Shown: positions 8,655-17,325 of the stretch, in pieces | Layout of the letters: each line of letters opens with the position of its first letter | How positions within the stretch are numbered: position 1 is the first letter of the stretch | NCBI RefSeq assembly: GCF_028656955.1 | Contig: NZ_JAMDGY010000011.1 | Location: forward strand, 177,342-241,341 | Direction: 5' to 3' | DNA: 64,000 nucleotides | Origin: Pseudomonas fontis | Lineage (GTDB): Bacteria; Pseudomonadota; Gammaproteobacteria; Pseudomonadales; Pseudomonadaceae | Translations under genes and position numbers: made by a program | Notes under the pieces: model-generated | The model's input: only the letters and a program-made list of their open reading frames with translations | Told to the model about the DNA's origin: nothing | The model's database searches: none

Positions 8655-8731
8655 GTTCAACCTGGATAGTTGGCGATCAACCTATTGACATGAAGGACCT
8701 CTCAAACCGAGACTCGCCCCAAAAGGTTGAT
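8655..8731. promoter_or_regulatory. Candidate XRE operator sites
   Basis: ATCAACCT at 8676-8683 is the exact reverse complement of AGGTTGAT at 8724-8731. A further TTCAACCT lies at 8656-8663. All three are in the divergent intergenic region next to the XRE regulator gene. They are plausible binding sites for that regulator; this is inference from position and symmetry. Confidence 0.45.
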
Positions 8732-8782
8732 ATTCGACTTTTTATCTAATCACCCACCTCTTGCAGGGAGCTCAGAAAAACT

Positions 8783-9136
8783 ATGATCGTCGTAACCGGA
8801 CTGAATGAAGCGCAAATTGAAGGCCTCGTAAAAAGCAAAGCATCCTTCGAGATCCATGGTCTCAGGGGCAATTTCATGGCTGGTATCAAACTGGTTGAAA
8901 CCAAGATTGAAAGACTGGGGTTGAAGTGTCGAGTTGTAAGCGACGTCAAAAGTGCAGTGGTCCAAGGCGGTGCAATCGGTGCTGCATTCACCATCCTATC
9001 CACACCTGCAACACTGGCCGTGGTAGCGCTCGGAGCCGTCGCAAGCGTGGGCCACGGACTAGTTACCTACAACCCTGATTACGAAATCCTCAAGGACTAC
9101 GTGAATCAGCGGCTCAAGGTCATCTACAAGAAATAA
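8783..9136 (+). CDS. Hypothetical small protein with hydrophobic centre
   Basis: The 117-residue product begins MIVVTGLNEAQIEGLV and has a charged N-terminal half. It is followed by a long small-residue hydrophobic stretch (about residues 55-92) that could cross or bind a membrane, and a charged C-terminus ending VIYKK. It is divergently transcribed from the XRE regulator, which probably controls it. No family is recognised. Confidence 0.6.
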   Translation: MIVVTGLNEAQIEGLVKSKASFEIHGLRGNFMAGIKLVETKIERLGLKCRVVSDVKSAVVQGGAIGAAFTILSTPATLAVVALGAVASVGHGLVTYNPDYEILKDYVNQRLKVIYKK

Positions 9137-9248
9137 CCCCACTCATTCCCACAACTACCGACAGCAAGAACCCTGTTGTTCTACTGGATTCGTTTGCCCC
9201 GTCATCAGTCGTTAATTCCGCATAGAAGCAACAAACTGGAGTGAACCC

Positions 9249-10040
9249 ATGAAACGGATACTCAGCATCCTGCTGCTCATTTTTTGCGCCAACGCCAACG
9301 CCGTCGTGGACCATTACGCATGGGGCGCTATCGCCTTCCCAGACGAGACCTCAACCAATGGCCTCCCCGAAGCTATCCCGTGTATTACGAAGAAAGCCTT
9401 CAATGGTCAGCCAATGCTGAAATGCACGTGGCTGGAGACCGCCCGCGACGTTCTCATCTGGGATGCCCAGCGCCAACAGGACGTGCGCTATGTCAACCAG
9501 ATAAGTGGTCAGTGCGTGCGCGGCAAGTGCCGGATAAGCAATGCCATGATGGGTGAATGGAACCAGGATGTTTTGTTCACACTATCGATCTGGTATCGCA
9601 TCGGCACCAGCACCGACGGCAAGCCGGTGGCCTACCGTATCGATACCTCTCGTCAGGTTTCGTACGCCGAAGCCGGTTCTATCCTGTACCAGTTCTACCT
9701 GGATATTGGCGTTCCTGACGAGCAACTCGTCACCACACTCGACGGGCGCTATGAAGGCGGCTACGCAGCCTGGCAAGCACAGAAAGGGGGTGCCCAAGCT
9801 GCGGTGCTACAGTCACCTGCCACCTCGGCCCAATCCGAATGGCCAGAAGTCAAAACCGCCTGGTGCAATCCGCGTATGGATGATGATTGCTATATCAACA
9901 ACAAGAAAGTCTCTATTGCCGAACTGGGCAAATGGTTGCCGGACATTAGCGAATCGAATGCCGACCAGCTAGGAGGTCACTGCGAGGCCATCCTCTGCTT
10001 CGATAAAGATGAGCAACCGATGGGCTATCTGTTGCAATAA
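9249..10040 (+). CDS. Hypothetical secreted cysteine-rich protein
   Basis: The 263-residue product begins with a clear Sec-type signal peptide (MKRILSILLLIFC, cleavage likely after ANANA near residue 18). The mature part contains many paired cysteines (CITKK, KCTW, QCVRGKC, WCNPRMDDDCY, HCEAILC) that would form disulfides in the periplasm. It starts at an ATG preceded by ACTGGAGTG. The family is not recognised. It is the last plus-strand gene of the island block and is followed by a good terminator. Confidence 0.7.
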   Translation: MKRILSILLLIFCANANAVVDHYAWGAIAFPDETSTNGLPEAIPCITKKAFNGQPMLKCTWLETARDVLIWDAQRQQDVRYVNQISGQCVRGKCRISNAMMGEWNQDVLFTLSIWYRIGTSTDGKPVAYRIDTSRQVSYAEAGSILYQFYLDIGVPDEQLVTTLDGRYEGGYAAWQAQKGGAQAAVLQSPATSAQSEWPEVKTAWCNPRMDDDCYINNKKVSIAELGKWLPDISESNADQLGGHCEAILCFDKDEQPMGYLLQ

Positions 10041-10074
10041 CAATCCTGAGTACCGCTGGACAGGCGAAAAAATG

Positions 10075-10108
10075 GGGGGCGTATGCCCCCTATTGATTCT
10101 TATTTTTT
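10075..10108 (+). terminator. Rho-independent terminator
   Basis: GGGGGC (10075-10080) pairs perfectly with GCCCCC (10085-10090) around a GTAT loop. It is followed by a T-rich tail ending in TTTTTT. It lies 35 bases after the stop at 10040 and closes the plus-strand island block. Confidence 0.8.
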
Positions 10109-10130
10109 CGTGCAAGACCGCAATTTGGGA

Positions 10131-10173
10131 AATTGCACACCACTTGACCAGGCATTTGCGTTCGACTTGACCA
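10131..10173 (+). repeat. Left inverted repeat flanking the NERD-kinase-helicase unit
   Basis: The sequence begins AATTGCA and holds two copies of ACTTGACCA. Read in reverse complement, 17247-17288 has the same order: AATTGCA, ACTTGACCA, TTTGC, TTCGACTTGACCA. I count about 36 matching positions over 43 with one gap. The pair encloses about 7.1 kb with two genes and no transposase. The ends look like those of a transposable unit, with internally repeated binding motifs. Bases 10174-10412 hold no gene that I can support. Confidence 0.75.
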
Positions 10174-10412
10174 CCCGCTTAGCGAGTTATTGGAGGACTA
10201 CAGCAGCGCTACGGGGGTGGGCACTACCTGGGGTGTGCCATCAATGATGCACATCCATCCCCAAGTCCTGAGCGCCGACCCCAAGCCATCGCGGCGAGGG
10301 GGCTAACAAAATGTTCGCAATCATCTGGTGTACGCAAAAGCAGCCGACCCACGGGTCGAAAGATCGACGCCTCTACCCTCCACTACTGCCAGTGTCTCTA
10401 CGTTCGTAGCGC

Positions 10413-11852
10413 TCAGGTCGCAGGTGGTTCGAAGCTGCCGAGGAAACGCGGTGTATTACCTGTGACGTACTCGCCCATCGTGCGGTTGATGAGGTTTTCA
10501 ACATTAAGGATCTTGGCGGGATCCTCGGTGATGAAACCAAAGGGTATCGGCACTGGGGACAACGCCGGCAAAATTAAATGGTAAACCACGACCGCGCATT
10601 TGCCGTGAATGACGATTGCCTCAAGCGGCGCCAGTTGCTCTGACTCAACAAAGCCACAAAGCAGCAGTCTAGCCTTATTGCAATCTGCTTTTGCGCGCTT
10701 GATCGCCGGCCAATCGTCACTGGCAGAAACCGGGATAAGCATTTTGGCGTCGAATACAAGTTTTCCATCATTCGCGCCTCCCTTGCTTTTTGTTTTTGAT
10801 AAATCAGAAAATGCACTGCACATCTGCTCATGCCTGGCCGAGCGTCCCCAGAGCTCATGTGAAGCCGGAGCCATCCAGGACAGGCTGATCGGAGCAGCGT
10901 GGGATTCACTCTGAACTGCTTTCTGATGTTTGCGCAGCACGGAAAAAACTCTGTCCCAGTTTTGCTGCAGCTGTAGCGATCCAAAAAGTCGCAGCCCGGA
11001 AGACTCTCTAACCTGTGCAACGGCACTCGCGCTGTAGTACAGGGCAGAAAGGTCCAGACCATTTGAAGACACGAAGTCGTAGGCGTCCGAATCGCCCAGG
11101 ATGTCGGCGAGCTGCAGAACCTGATCGAGGTTTTCTCTGCCCAGCATTCGGCTCAACTGCTCCGTACGCTGACGCATGTAGATCTCGTTTTCCCGCAGCC
11201 CTTCCTTCGCGACAAAGCGTACCAGCCGAGAGTCGGCATCAAGGCTGACGCGCTCTTCTATTTTCTCCCAACCGTCTCTTACTTTTTGCACACCCGCAAC
11301 TTTGTAGAGCTCCGGCGGCCCAGCATCCTGCGACTGCCCACCCAGGTGTCCAGCCCGATGAATGTCGTAGATTTGCCGCATGAAGGCACCGACGGCCTTC
11401 GTACCTGACTCAGAGAGCGTATCGCTGGGTGCCTGCAATTCCAGGCACCTTTTAGAATCTGCATCCCCTAGACTTTTCCCCAGGCATGTAAACGTTAGGA
11501 GATCAAACACGAACATCTGCTCGCGCTCTTCCTTGCGTTTCACAATCGGTGACTCATGGTTGCCTGCGAACAAGCTACGGCCCTTATCCGTCAACTCTAT
11601 TCGTCCATCCGGGCGCGTTTTAAGCTCGCCCGTTTGTAAAAAAGGTGTGATTGCAAAACTCAGCTCTTGAGCTGTAAACCCAAAATAATTGCCGATTTCA
11701 GCTGGCAGCAGCGCTGAAATCTTGAGCAGTCGCAGAAGAAATTCCGGTACAACCGGTAACCCCCCTTTGTCCACAAGGGTGTACTCGATACGGAACTGTT
11801 GCGCAGGGACCACGACGTCCAGCTCGAATAGAACAACTGGGTTAAGCTCCAT
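10413..11852 (-). CDS. Unrecognised partner of the NERD-kinase-helicase protein
   Basis: I chose the ATG at 11852, with an AGGAGG ribosome site seven bases upstream, giving 479 residues. It overlaps the stop codon of the upstream helicase gene (TGATG), so the two are translationally coupled. The N-terminal third looks like a winged-helix region (IGNYFGFTAQELSFAITPFLQTGELKT). The C-terminal third contains ALEAIVIHGKCAVVVYHL-like sequence whose HGK recalls the H-x-K of phospholipase D nucleases, but the Asp expected four residues after the Lys is absent. I assign no function. By context it is the second component of a candidate anti-phage module. Confidence 0.8.
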   Translation of the reverse strand: MELNPVVLFELDVVVPAQQFRIEYTLVDKGGLPVVPEFLLRLLKISALLPAEIGNYFGFTAQELSFAITPFLQTGELKTRPDGRIELTDKGRSLFAGNHESPIVKRKEEREQMFVFDLLTFTCLGKSLGDADSKRCLELQAPSDTLSESGTKAVGAFMRQIYDIHRAGHLGGQSQDAGPPELYKVAGVQKVRDGWEKIEERVSLDADSRLVRFVAKEGLRENEIYMRQRTEQLSRMLGRENLDQVLQLADILGDSDAYDFVSSNGLDLSALYYSASAVAQVRESSGLRLFGSLQLQQNWDRVFSVLRKHQKAVQSESHAAPISLSWMAPASHELWGRSARHEQMCSAFSDLSKTKSKGGANDGKLVFDAKMLIPVSASDDWPAIKRAKADCNKARLLLCGFVESEQLAPLEAIVIHGKCAVVVYHLILPALSPVPIPFGFITEDPAKILNVENLINRTMGEYVTGNTPRFLGSFEPPAT

Positions 11853-14800
11853 CAGACAACCCTCCTGGCCGGCGTCACTGGTTTGATGCAATAGTTGATC
11901 GTGTCCTGTTTCGTCTGGATAAAGCTGGCTACGTGACCTAATGGAAGCCTCGCGTTCCTACCGCTCCACATTTTCAAACTGCCTACGATGACCAACCGCT
12001 CCATCGCGCGTGACATCGCGACGTTGATACGATTCGGGGTCGCCAGAAAGCCAGGTGATTGATCCGCTTTGGCCCGGGTCAGTGAGACGATGATTATGTT
12101 GTTTTCTTTACCCTGATAACTGTCGACGGTCTCGATTTTTACGAGCTTGCGGAACTCCTCCGACCAGTTTTTCTCGGCAAACCTCTTTCTCACCAGTTTC
12201 CTCTGGTCGAGATACATGCAGATGACCCCGATTGGGGGCTCTTGCGATTCGGCCATCTCCTTAGCCATGCCCGCACAAAATTCGGTGTCCTCTGCGATTT
12301 CTTCCAGCAGTCGGATGATCGCGTCCGCTTCAGCACTGTTGGACAGGCTCAGCGTGCCGCTGTCGTAGGCTTTTTTGCCTAACTCGCTGGTGTCGACCCA
12401 AGTGACCACATGTGACAGGCACTCGGGCACGTTTTGCGAAAAATAGGCAGGACTTGGTCTGTAGCCGTTCTCAAGGTCAATGTCGTAGAAGATCTCGTTA
12501 ACTAGATCGCCAATCGCTGGGAGCATTCGATACTGCGTATTGAGCGTCGCCCGTGTGGCACGACCATACGGGGATTGGAACACTCGCTCGAAGTCGCTTC
12601 GCATGACCTGCTGGAATTCGGCTGAGCTCGTGGTGACACCCAGGGAACGGGCAATGGCTGCCTTATGTTCTTCCTCATACGTAGGGCGCAGCTGGTTGTG
12701 GTCGCCGACTAGCAGGACCCGAGAGCCCACCTGCATGGCGATCGCCAATTCACTCGGCGCCGATCGAGCAGCTTCGTCGATGATGACCCAGTCGAAGTGG
12801 GTTTCTGAAAGCTTGAGATGTTGCAGCCCAATACCCACGCACGTTCCGCAAACCAATGTCCTGGACCGCATCAGGAACTCATCATAATTGGCCCTGTTGC
12901 TCGACAGACGCTCAACGTACTCCTGAGAAAGCTGAATCAGGTCAAGGCAGTGTTTAAACTCTGGGGGCCTAACTCCATGAACGGTTTGGACATGGTCATA
13001 GACGCGCTCCAGTAATTCTTGGGGAGTGCTTTCGCCCTCAACCAGTTCGCCAAGAAACAAGGTGGCATTCAGATTCAGCTCGCCCATCAGAGAGGACTTC
13101 AGCGTCTGCAACGCCCTTCGATCTGCCCCGTTGCCCTTTTGTGCACGCTGAATTTCCTCGTCCAGCTTTTTCAACGACCGAACCAAGTGGAACACTCGCT
13201 GATTCACATCCACCATCGTCTGGACGAAAGCTTTGCCCAAACCCAACGACGAAGCCATGGAACCCACGCGTTCCTTCAGCTCAGCGCTAAACCCATTTCT
13301 CTGACGGTCGACAATGTTGCGAGAATAAACGTCCAGGAGCTCCTCAGAAACAACCTGGTCGCGGTTGCTGAAGCGTACAACGTTGAGCTCGGTGTTCAGT
13401 CGACGGCAGTGCGCGCGGATCCGTTCTGCTGCAGTATTCACAGCCTCATGAGACTGGCTGACAAGAAGGATGTTTCGCACTCCGACCTTGCTGATCAGGT
13501 AATGGATGAAGGCCGCGATGAACTCAGTTTTACCTGTCCCTGGAGGTCCCTGCAAAAGGCCTACTGGCCCTGTAGTGATGAGCTGCGTGAACGCGGCGCG
13601 CTGGGCTTCGTTCAGCCCGATGACCGTACCACTCGCTGTGGTGCGTTCGTACACTGCAAAGTCCGAAACGGTAGGCTCTTCAGCATACCCCCTTGGTGCC
13701 AGCTTGCATTTCTCGTCGAAGTAATCCATCAAATCAGGCAGCACTGACTGCCGGTTCAGGATCCGCTCCATCGCACCACGACGACGCGTCATTGATGTCT
13801 TGTTCTGCTGACTTTGGATGAACAACTGGGAGCCTGCCTGTACGCGTTTTGAACGACTGGAGGCAGGGACATAGACTGCATCACGCACGCTCATGCCCAG
13901 GTTGATCTCACCGATATCAATGTCCTTCTCCCCGTCCCGGAGGATCAGCCGGATGTTGTCTCCCGCTTCAAACCCCTCAAGGGCCTTTGCATCCATAGAG
14001 TAGGGAATCAAAAGGCCTACGCCATCCTTGTGAAAGTGCGGCTCTTCGGAAACACGGAAAGAAGGCTGGGCCTCAAGCTCGGTGGAGGTGATGGTTTTCC
14101 ATATTTGACTGACAGGGAAACTGCGCAACTTTACAGCTTCTAGCTGCGCCTCATCTATGGCAAGCCCGTTGTCCTCGTCCTCACCGGTAATCGAGTCCGC
14201 AACACTTTCACCGTCCTCAATCGCCGCTTGCTTACGCACTTCGGCGTCATGCACCTGTGCGGCTAAGCTTAGAAATGCCTCGTCTTTGGCCAGAAGCTTG
14301 GTCAGCTCATAGACATTGACGCTGGTACCGCCCGAGACGCTGAACCGAGCCTCTATGTGGTGGTTTGCCTGACGCGCCAGATAAGCCGGAACGCGCATCT
14401 CCTGATTGGCTTTGAACGCATTTACAAAATGCCTGGAAGCAGGATCGAACTCAGCCGTCAATTGCCCTCCGACACCCGCGAACGTCACCTCAAGGGCTTT
14501 GGTGGGGGCTCTTTGGTAGGGCTTCACGACAACAAATACTTTCCCGTTGTCCGGCAGGATCTCAAATGCCTCGCCACTTCTGTTGCGTAGAACGACAGAG
14601 ACGGTTTCGATCGTTTTTGCAGGTGTGAAAGCGGCCTCCAAAGCGTCCTTAAAACGGTCCAAAGAAAGAAAGCCCGATTCTGTATCCATTTCGTGCGCAA
14701 CGGCTGCTCTCAGGACGGGAATATCCTTCTGCGACGGCGCGTCCCAGTCCATGTCCAGGAGCTCAAACACCATTCGCATCACAGCGAAGTTGTCTCGCTC

Positions 14801-16888
14801 TGCTGGTGTGCAGTTTTCCAATACGGGGCTGTAGCGGGTGTTGACCGGTGATGTACCTGAAGCCGAGAAATCTGGACAGTCGAGCAGGTAGACCTGGGTG
14901 TTTTCAGGGGCCGAACCGACATTTACTTTAACGTTGTGTGGATGCAGATCGCCGTGACTCAATTGCTGGCCATGCAAACCATCAACTGCGTCGATTAGCC
15001 CATGGGCGACGACGATACGGGTCTCAACCGACAACCCCTTCAGCTCATCCCAGTGCTCACCGTCGATATGCTCCTGAGCCAGGAATGGGTTGCCGCTGCG
15101 ATCGTAACCAAAGTGTTCAATTTTTGGCAAAAAGGTAAAACCGCTGCCCTTCAGTTGCTCCAGGACTTCGAAGAAAGCCATCAACATCGGCCCTTGACCG
15201 TCCTTGGGATCCCGGGCGTTGATTGACGGCCACGATTTCACGACCAAGGGGCCCGATCGGTAGATCAGTTTCTCAGCCGTGTCGGTGATAGGCTCGTCGT
15301 CCTCCCTGTACGCGGAGCTCAGTCGTAGATCGGTAGAGAAAACGTCAAGTCGCCGGTTATCAAATTCAAAGCTTGCGGAGTTATCCGGTGTGGAGTCGCT
15401 CAATGCCTGCTGAAATGCGCTGGCGTGATCGAATCGCTCCTTCGGATCATTCTGCAACGCTTGTACGAGCACCTTGGCAGGCCAGTCTTCTGATGACTCA
15501 ACCTGAGCTTGAACACCCGCAACGTAGGCGACGTCGAGCTTCAGAGGCATTGGTCTGGCCTGAAGCAGATGCCAACCCATCAGCCCGAGCGCGAAGACAT
15601 CACGACGAAATGGCGTGCTGCCTTCCATCGCGGTGTTCTGGTCTTCAGGGAGCGCGATAGCACCGATGCTCAGCAAAGTACGCAAATCGCCGAGAGTACC
15701 TACAGGCTGATAGTAGGCGCTGATGAAGTTGGAAAGAGCGATCGATGACGATGGAGAGAACCACACGCTGTGGTCACCCAGATCACGGTGAGCAATTTTG
15801 AATCCATGCAGCCCAGCAAATTGAGCCAGAAGGATTTTAAAAAGCTGGACGCGCTCATGCGCAGTCATCCGCTCTACAAAACGGTTTATGAACTCGTTTA
15901 GACGGTAATGCCCGTCGGGCATTTCAAGCAACTCGGCATATTGCTCGGTGACACTGTCGGGGCTGGTATTACGCTTCGGGCGAGCGCAGCGATTCATCAA
16001 TTCCTGATCTCGCCGACGCAGGTGGACCATTACATCCCTCTCGCGCGAGAGGATTCGGTATCGTCCTTCAGCCGTTCGAGCACGGGTGTCATCGAGCTTC
16101 GAAAAGTCCCATAGACGGACCATCGCACGGTCATCCTTGTTGTGGATATTGACCGCGTCGTACTCTCGGTAGACGTCTGTTGGGTGCGTGAATACCGCTT
16201 GCGACTGCGCACGGTAGTCGTCGACAACAAGCTCTTTGGGCTTTACCGTTCCTTCATTGATGATGCCGTCGAAGAAGCCGAAATGCTCGTTCAAGCCGAT
16301 ATTCGAGCGCGCGTTGAATCGGTCTTTAAACCGCTTAGGATCGGCCATTTCCAGAAAGTCGTCCAGCACCATGACGTGCTGCATCTCGACCTCGGGAAGA
16401 TTCAAAGTGCATTTTCCGGTGAGCACAACGCAGAAGTCGATCCAAGGCTCTTTCCCGCCAGGCAGCCGAGACTTGAGACCCTTGATTCGTTTCCTCAACT
16501 CATATGTTTTCCTACGGGTTTTGTCTACCGGGGATACTTCTGTTTCCTTCCCGTCCTGGTGCCATTTACCGCCGTGGTTGGTGATCTCACCGCGCCAGTG
16601 CTTAAGTTCGACAACAAGAACGAGGCTGTGGGTAACGATGACGAGGTCGAACTCCCCGTCTGCCCCCCGCGAGTTCGCGAAACGAAAACCTGCGTAGCCG
16701 CGCCAAGGCCATACGCCATGGCCTGCCTCAGGCTTCTTCAATTGTTTCAGAACGTCAAACGACTTCCCTTTCGTAGAGCCTGCCACCGGTTCCGGAGGAA
16801 GCTCTTTGGGCCCAAATGCTTTGGCCATCTTGTCGATAGCGTCGATCTCAAAAGAAAGGAGACCTCCTTCCCAATAGCGTACGTCCAT
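11852..16888 (-). CDS. Giant NERD-kinase-kinase-SF1 helicase protein
   Basis: The 1678-residue product has four recognisable parts. An N-terminal NERD (nuclease-related) domain has GEFDLVIV then VVELKHWRG near residue 96, giving the E/D-x-ExK core. A first protein-kinase-like domain near residue 366 reads HRDLGDHS, lacking the catalytic-loop Asn, and shows SNF where DFG is expected, so it is probably a pseudokinase. A second domain has a complete-looking HGDLHPHN loop near residue 644 followed by LLDCPDF. A COG1112-type helicase has GPPGTGKT near 1114, DEAARS near 1371, LVGDHNQLRP, TVDSYQGKE and NVAMSRA near 1625. The helicase-plus-kinase plan recalls Mokosh MkoA, but the NERD domain and the partner differ. 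It probably senses or unwinds foreign nucleic acid. Confidence 0.9.
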   Translation of the reverse strand: MDVRYWEGGLLSFEIDAIDKMAKAFGPKELPPEPVAGSTKGKSFDVLKQLKKPEAGHGVWPWRGYAGFRFANSRGADGEFDLVIVTHSLVLVVELKHWRGEITNHGGKWHQDGKETEVSPVDKTRRKTYELRKRIKGLKSRLPGGKEPWIDFCVVLTGKCTLNLPEVEMQHVMVLDDFLEMADPKRFKDRFNARSNIGLNEHFGFFDGIINEGTVKPKELVVDDYRAQSQAVFTHPTDVYREYDAVNIHNKDDRAMVRLWDFSKLDDTRARTAEGRYRILSRERDVMVHLRRRDQELMNRCARPKRNTSPDSVTEQYAELLEMPDGHYRLNEFINRFVERMTAHERVQLFKILLAQFAGLHGFKIAHRDLGDHSVWFSPSSSIALSNFISAYYQPVGTLGDLRTLLSIGAIALPEDQNTAMEGSTPFRRDVFALGLMGWHLLQARPMPLKLDVAYVAGVQAQVESSEDWPAKVLVQALQNDPKERFDHASAFQQALSDSTPDNSASFEFDNRRLDVFSTDLRLSSAYREDDEPITDTAEKLIYRSGPLVVKSWPSINARDPKDGQGPMLMAFFEVLEQLKGSGFTFLPKIEHFGYDRSGNPFLAQEHIDGEHWDELKGLSVETRIVVAHGLIDAVDGLHGQQLSHGDLHPHNVKVNVGSAPENTQVYLLDCPDFSASGTSPVNTRYSPVLENCTPAERDNFAVMRMVFELLDMDWDAPSQKDIPVLRAAVAHEMDTESGFLSLDRFKDALEAAFTPAKTIETVSVVLRNRSGEAFEILPDNGKVFVVVKPYQRAPTKALEVTFAGVGGQLTAEFDPASRHFVNAFKANQEMRVPAYLARQANHHIEARFSVSGGTSVNVYELTKLLAKDEAFLSLAAQVHDAEVRKQAAIEDGESVADSITGEDEDNGLAIDEAQLEAVKLRSFPVSQIWKTITSTELEAQPSFRVSEEPHFHKDGVGLLIPYSMDAKALEGFEAGDNIRLILRDGEKDIDIGEINLGMSVRDAVYVPASSRSKRVQAGSQLFIQSQQNKTSMTRRRGAMERILNRQSVLPDLMDYFDEKCKLAPRGYAEEPTVSDFAVYERTTASGTVIGLNEAQRAAFTQLITTGPVGLLQGPPGTGKTEFIAAFIHYLISKVGVRNILLVSQSHEAVNTAAERIRAHCRRLNTELNVVRFSNRDQVVSEELLDVYSRNIVDRQRNGFSAELKERVGSMASSLGLGKAFVQTMVDVNQRVFHLVRSLKKLDEEIQRAQKGNGADRRALQTLKSSLMGELNLNATLFLGELVEGESTPQELLERVYDHVQTVHGVRPPEFKHCLDLIQLSQEYVERLSSNRANYDEFLMRSRTLVCGTCVGIGLQHLKLSETHFDWVIIDEAARSAPSELAIAMQVGSRVLLVGDHNQLRPTYEEEHKAAIARSLGVTTSSAEFQQVMRSDFERVFQSPYGRATRATLNTQYRMLPAIGDLVNEIFYDIDLENGYRPSPAYFSQNVPECLSHVVTWVDTSELGKKAYDSGTLSLSNSAEADAIIRLLEEIAEDTEFCAGMAKEMAESQEPPIGVICMYLDQRKLVRKRFAEKNWSEEFRKLVKIETVDSYQGKENNIIIVSLTRAKADQSPGFLATPNRINVAMSRAMERLVIVGSLKMWSGRNARLPLGHVASFIQTKQDTINYCIKPVTPARRVV

Positions 16889-17325
16889 GCAATCCCCGAA
16901 ACGTTTTTATGATGGAGTCAATCTGCCATACGTTAATGGAAATGGCGGCGCACTGAAATGTAAGATCGGGTGATTTAGCGATTTGGGATCCGTTTTTTTG
17001 GGATCCGCCCAACCTACAGTCTTCGCTTTCTTGCGACTCACTTCAACTTAACCCGCGCTCAAAGCTCGGCGTCTTGACGATGTCAACGGCTAACTGCGCC
17101 ACGATCCCTTCACTCCCCACTGACGGGCTAAGCGATCGCTAGATCCGGCAACTGACCATCCCTAGGGCCGTCTGCTCTTGGCTGACTTTTGCCTTTCGCC
17201 ACCGTTTGCTTTGGGTCGATTCCAGCCAGTAAGGAGATCATGCGCACTGGTCAAGTCGAATGCAAAAGGGTGGTCAAGTCCATGCAATTACCCACAATTC
17301 CGACCGCGCAGATATTTAGTAACAA
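16889..17325. other. Intergenic region upstream of NERD-kinase-helicase gene
   Basis: These 437 bases show no convincing gene. They must contain the promoter of the minus-strand helicase operon. TTGGGATCCG occurs twice (16983-16992 and 16998-17007) around a T7 run, and the right inverted repeat occupies 17247-17288. The rest has stop codons in all frames and could be decayed remains of a mobile element. Confidence 0.5.
17247..17288 (-). repeat. Right inverted repeat flanking the NERD-kinase-helicase unit
   Basis: In reverse complement this reads AATTGCAT, ACTTGACCA, then TTTTGCATTCGACTTGACCA, mirroring 10131-10173. It lies only 38 bases beyond the druE stop codon (17326), so the unit ends exactly in the gap between two defence systems. 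Confidence 0.75.

Noticed and set aside
10413..16888. Assignment as canonical Mokosh type I
   Set aside because: Helicase plus kinase fits, but the large protein has a NERD domain and two kinase-like domains, and the partner lacks a complete PLD HxKx4D motif.
16142..16912. Plus-strand frame of 256 residues
   Set aside because: It is an antisense shadow of the NERD-kinase-helicase gene, whose motifs are unmistakable on the other strand.
16983..17007. GGATCC-centred repeat as a terminator
   Set aside because: The two copies are direct repeats around a T-run with no gene ending upstream, so termination is not supported.
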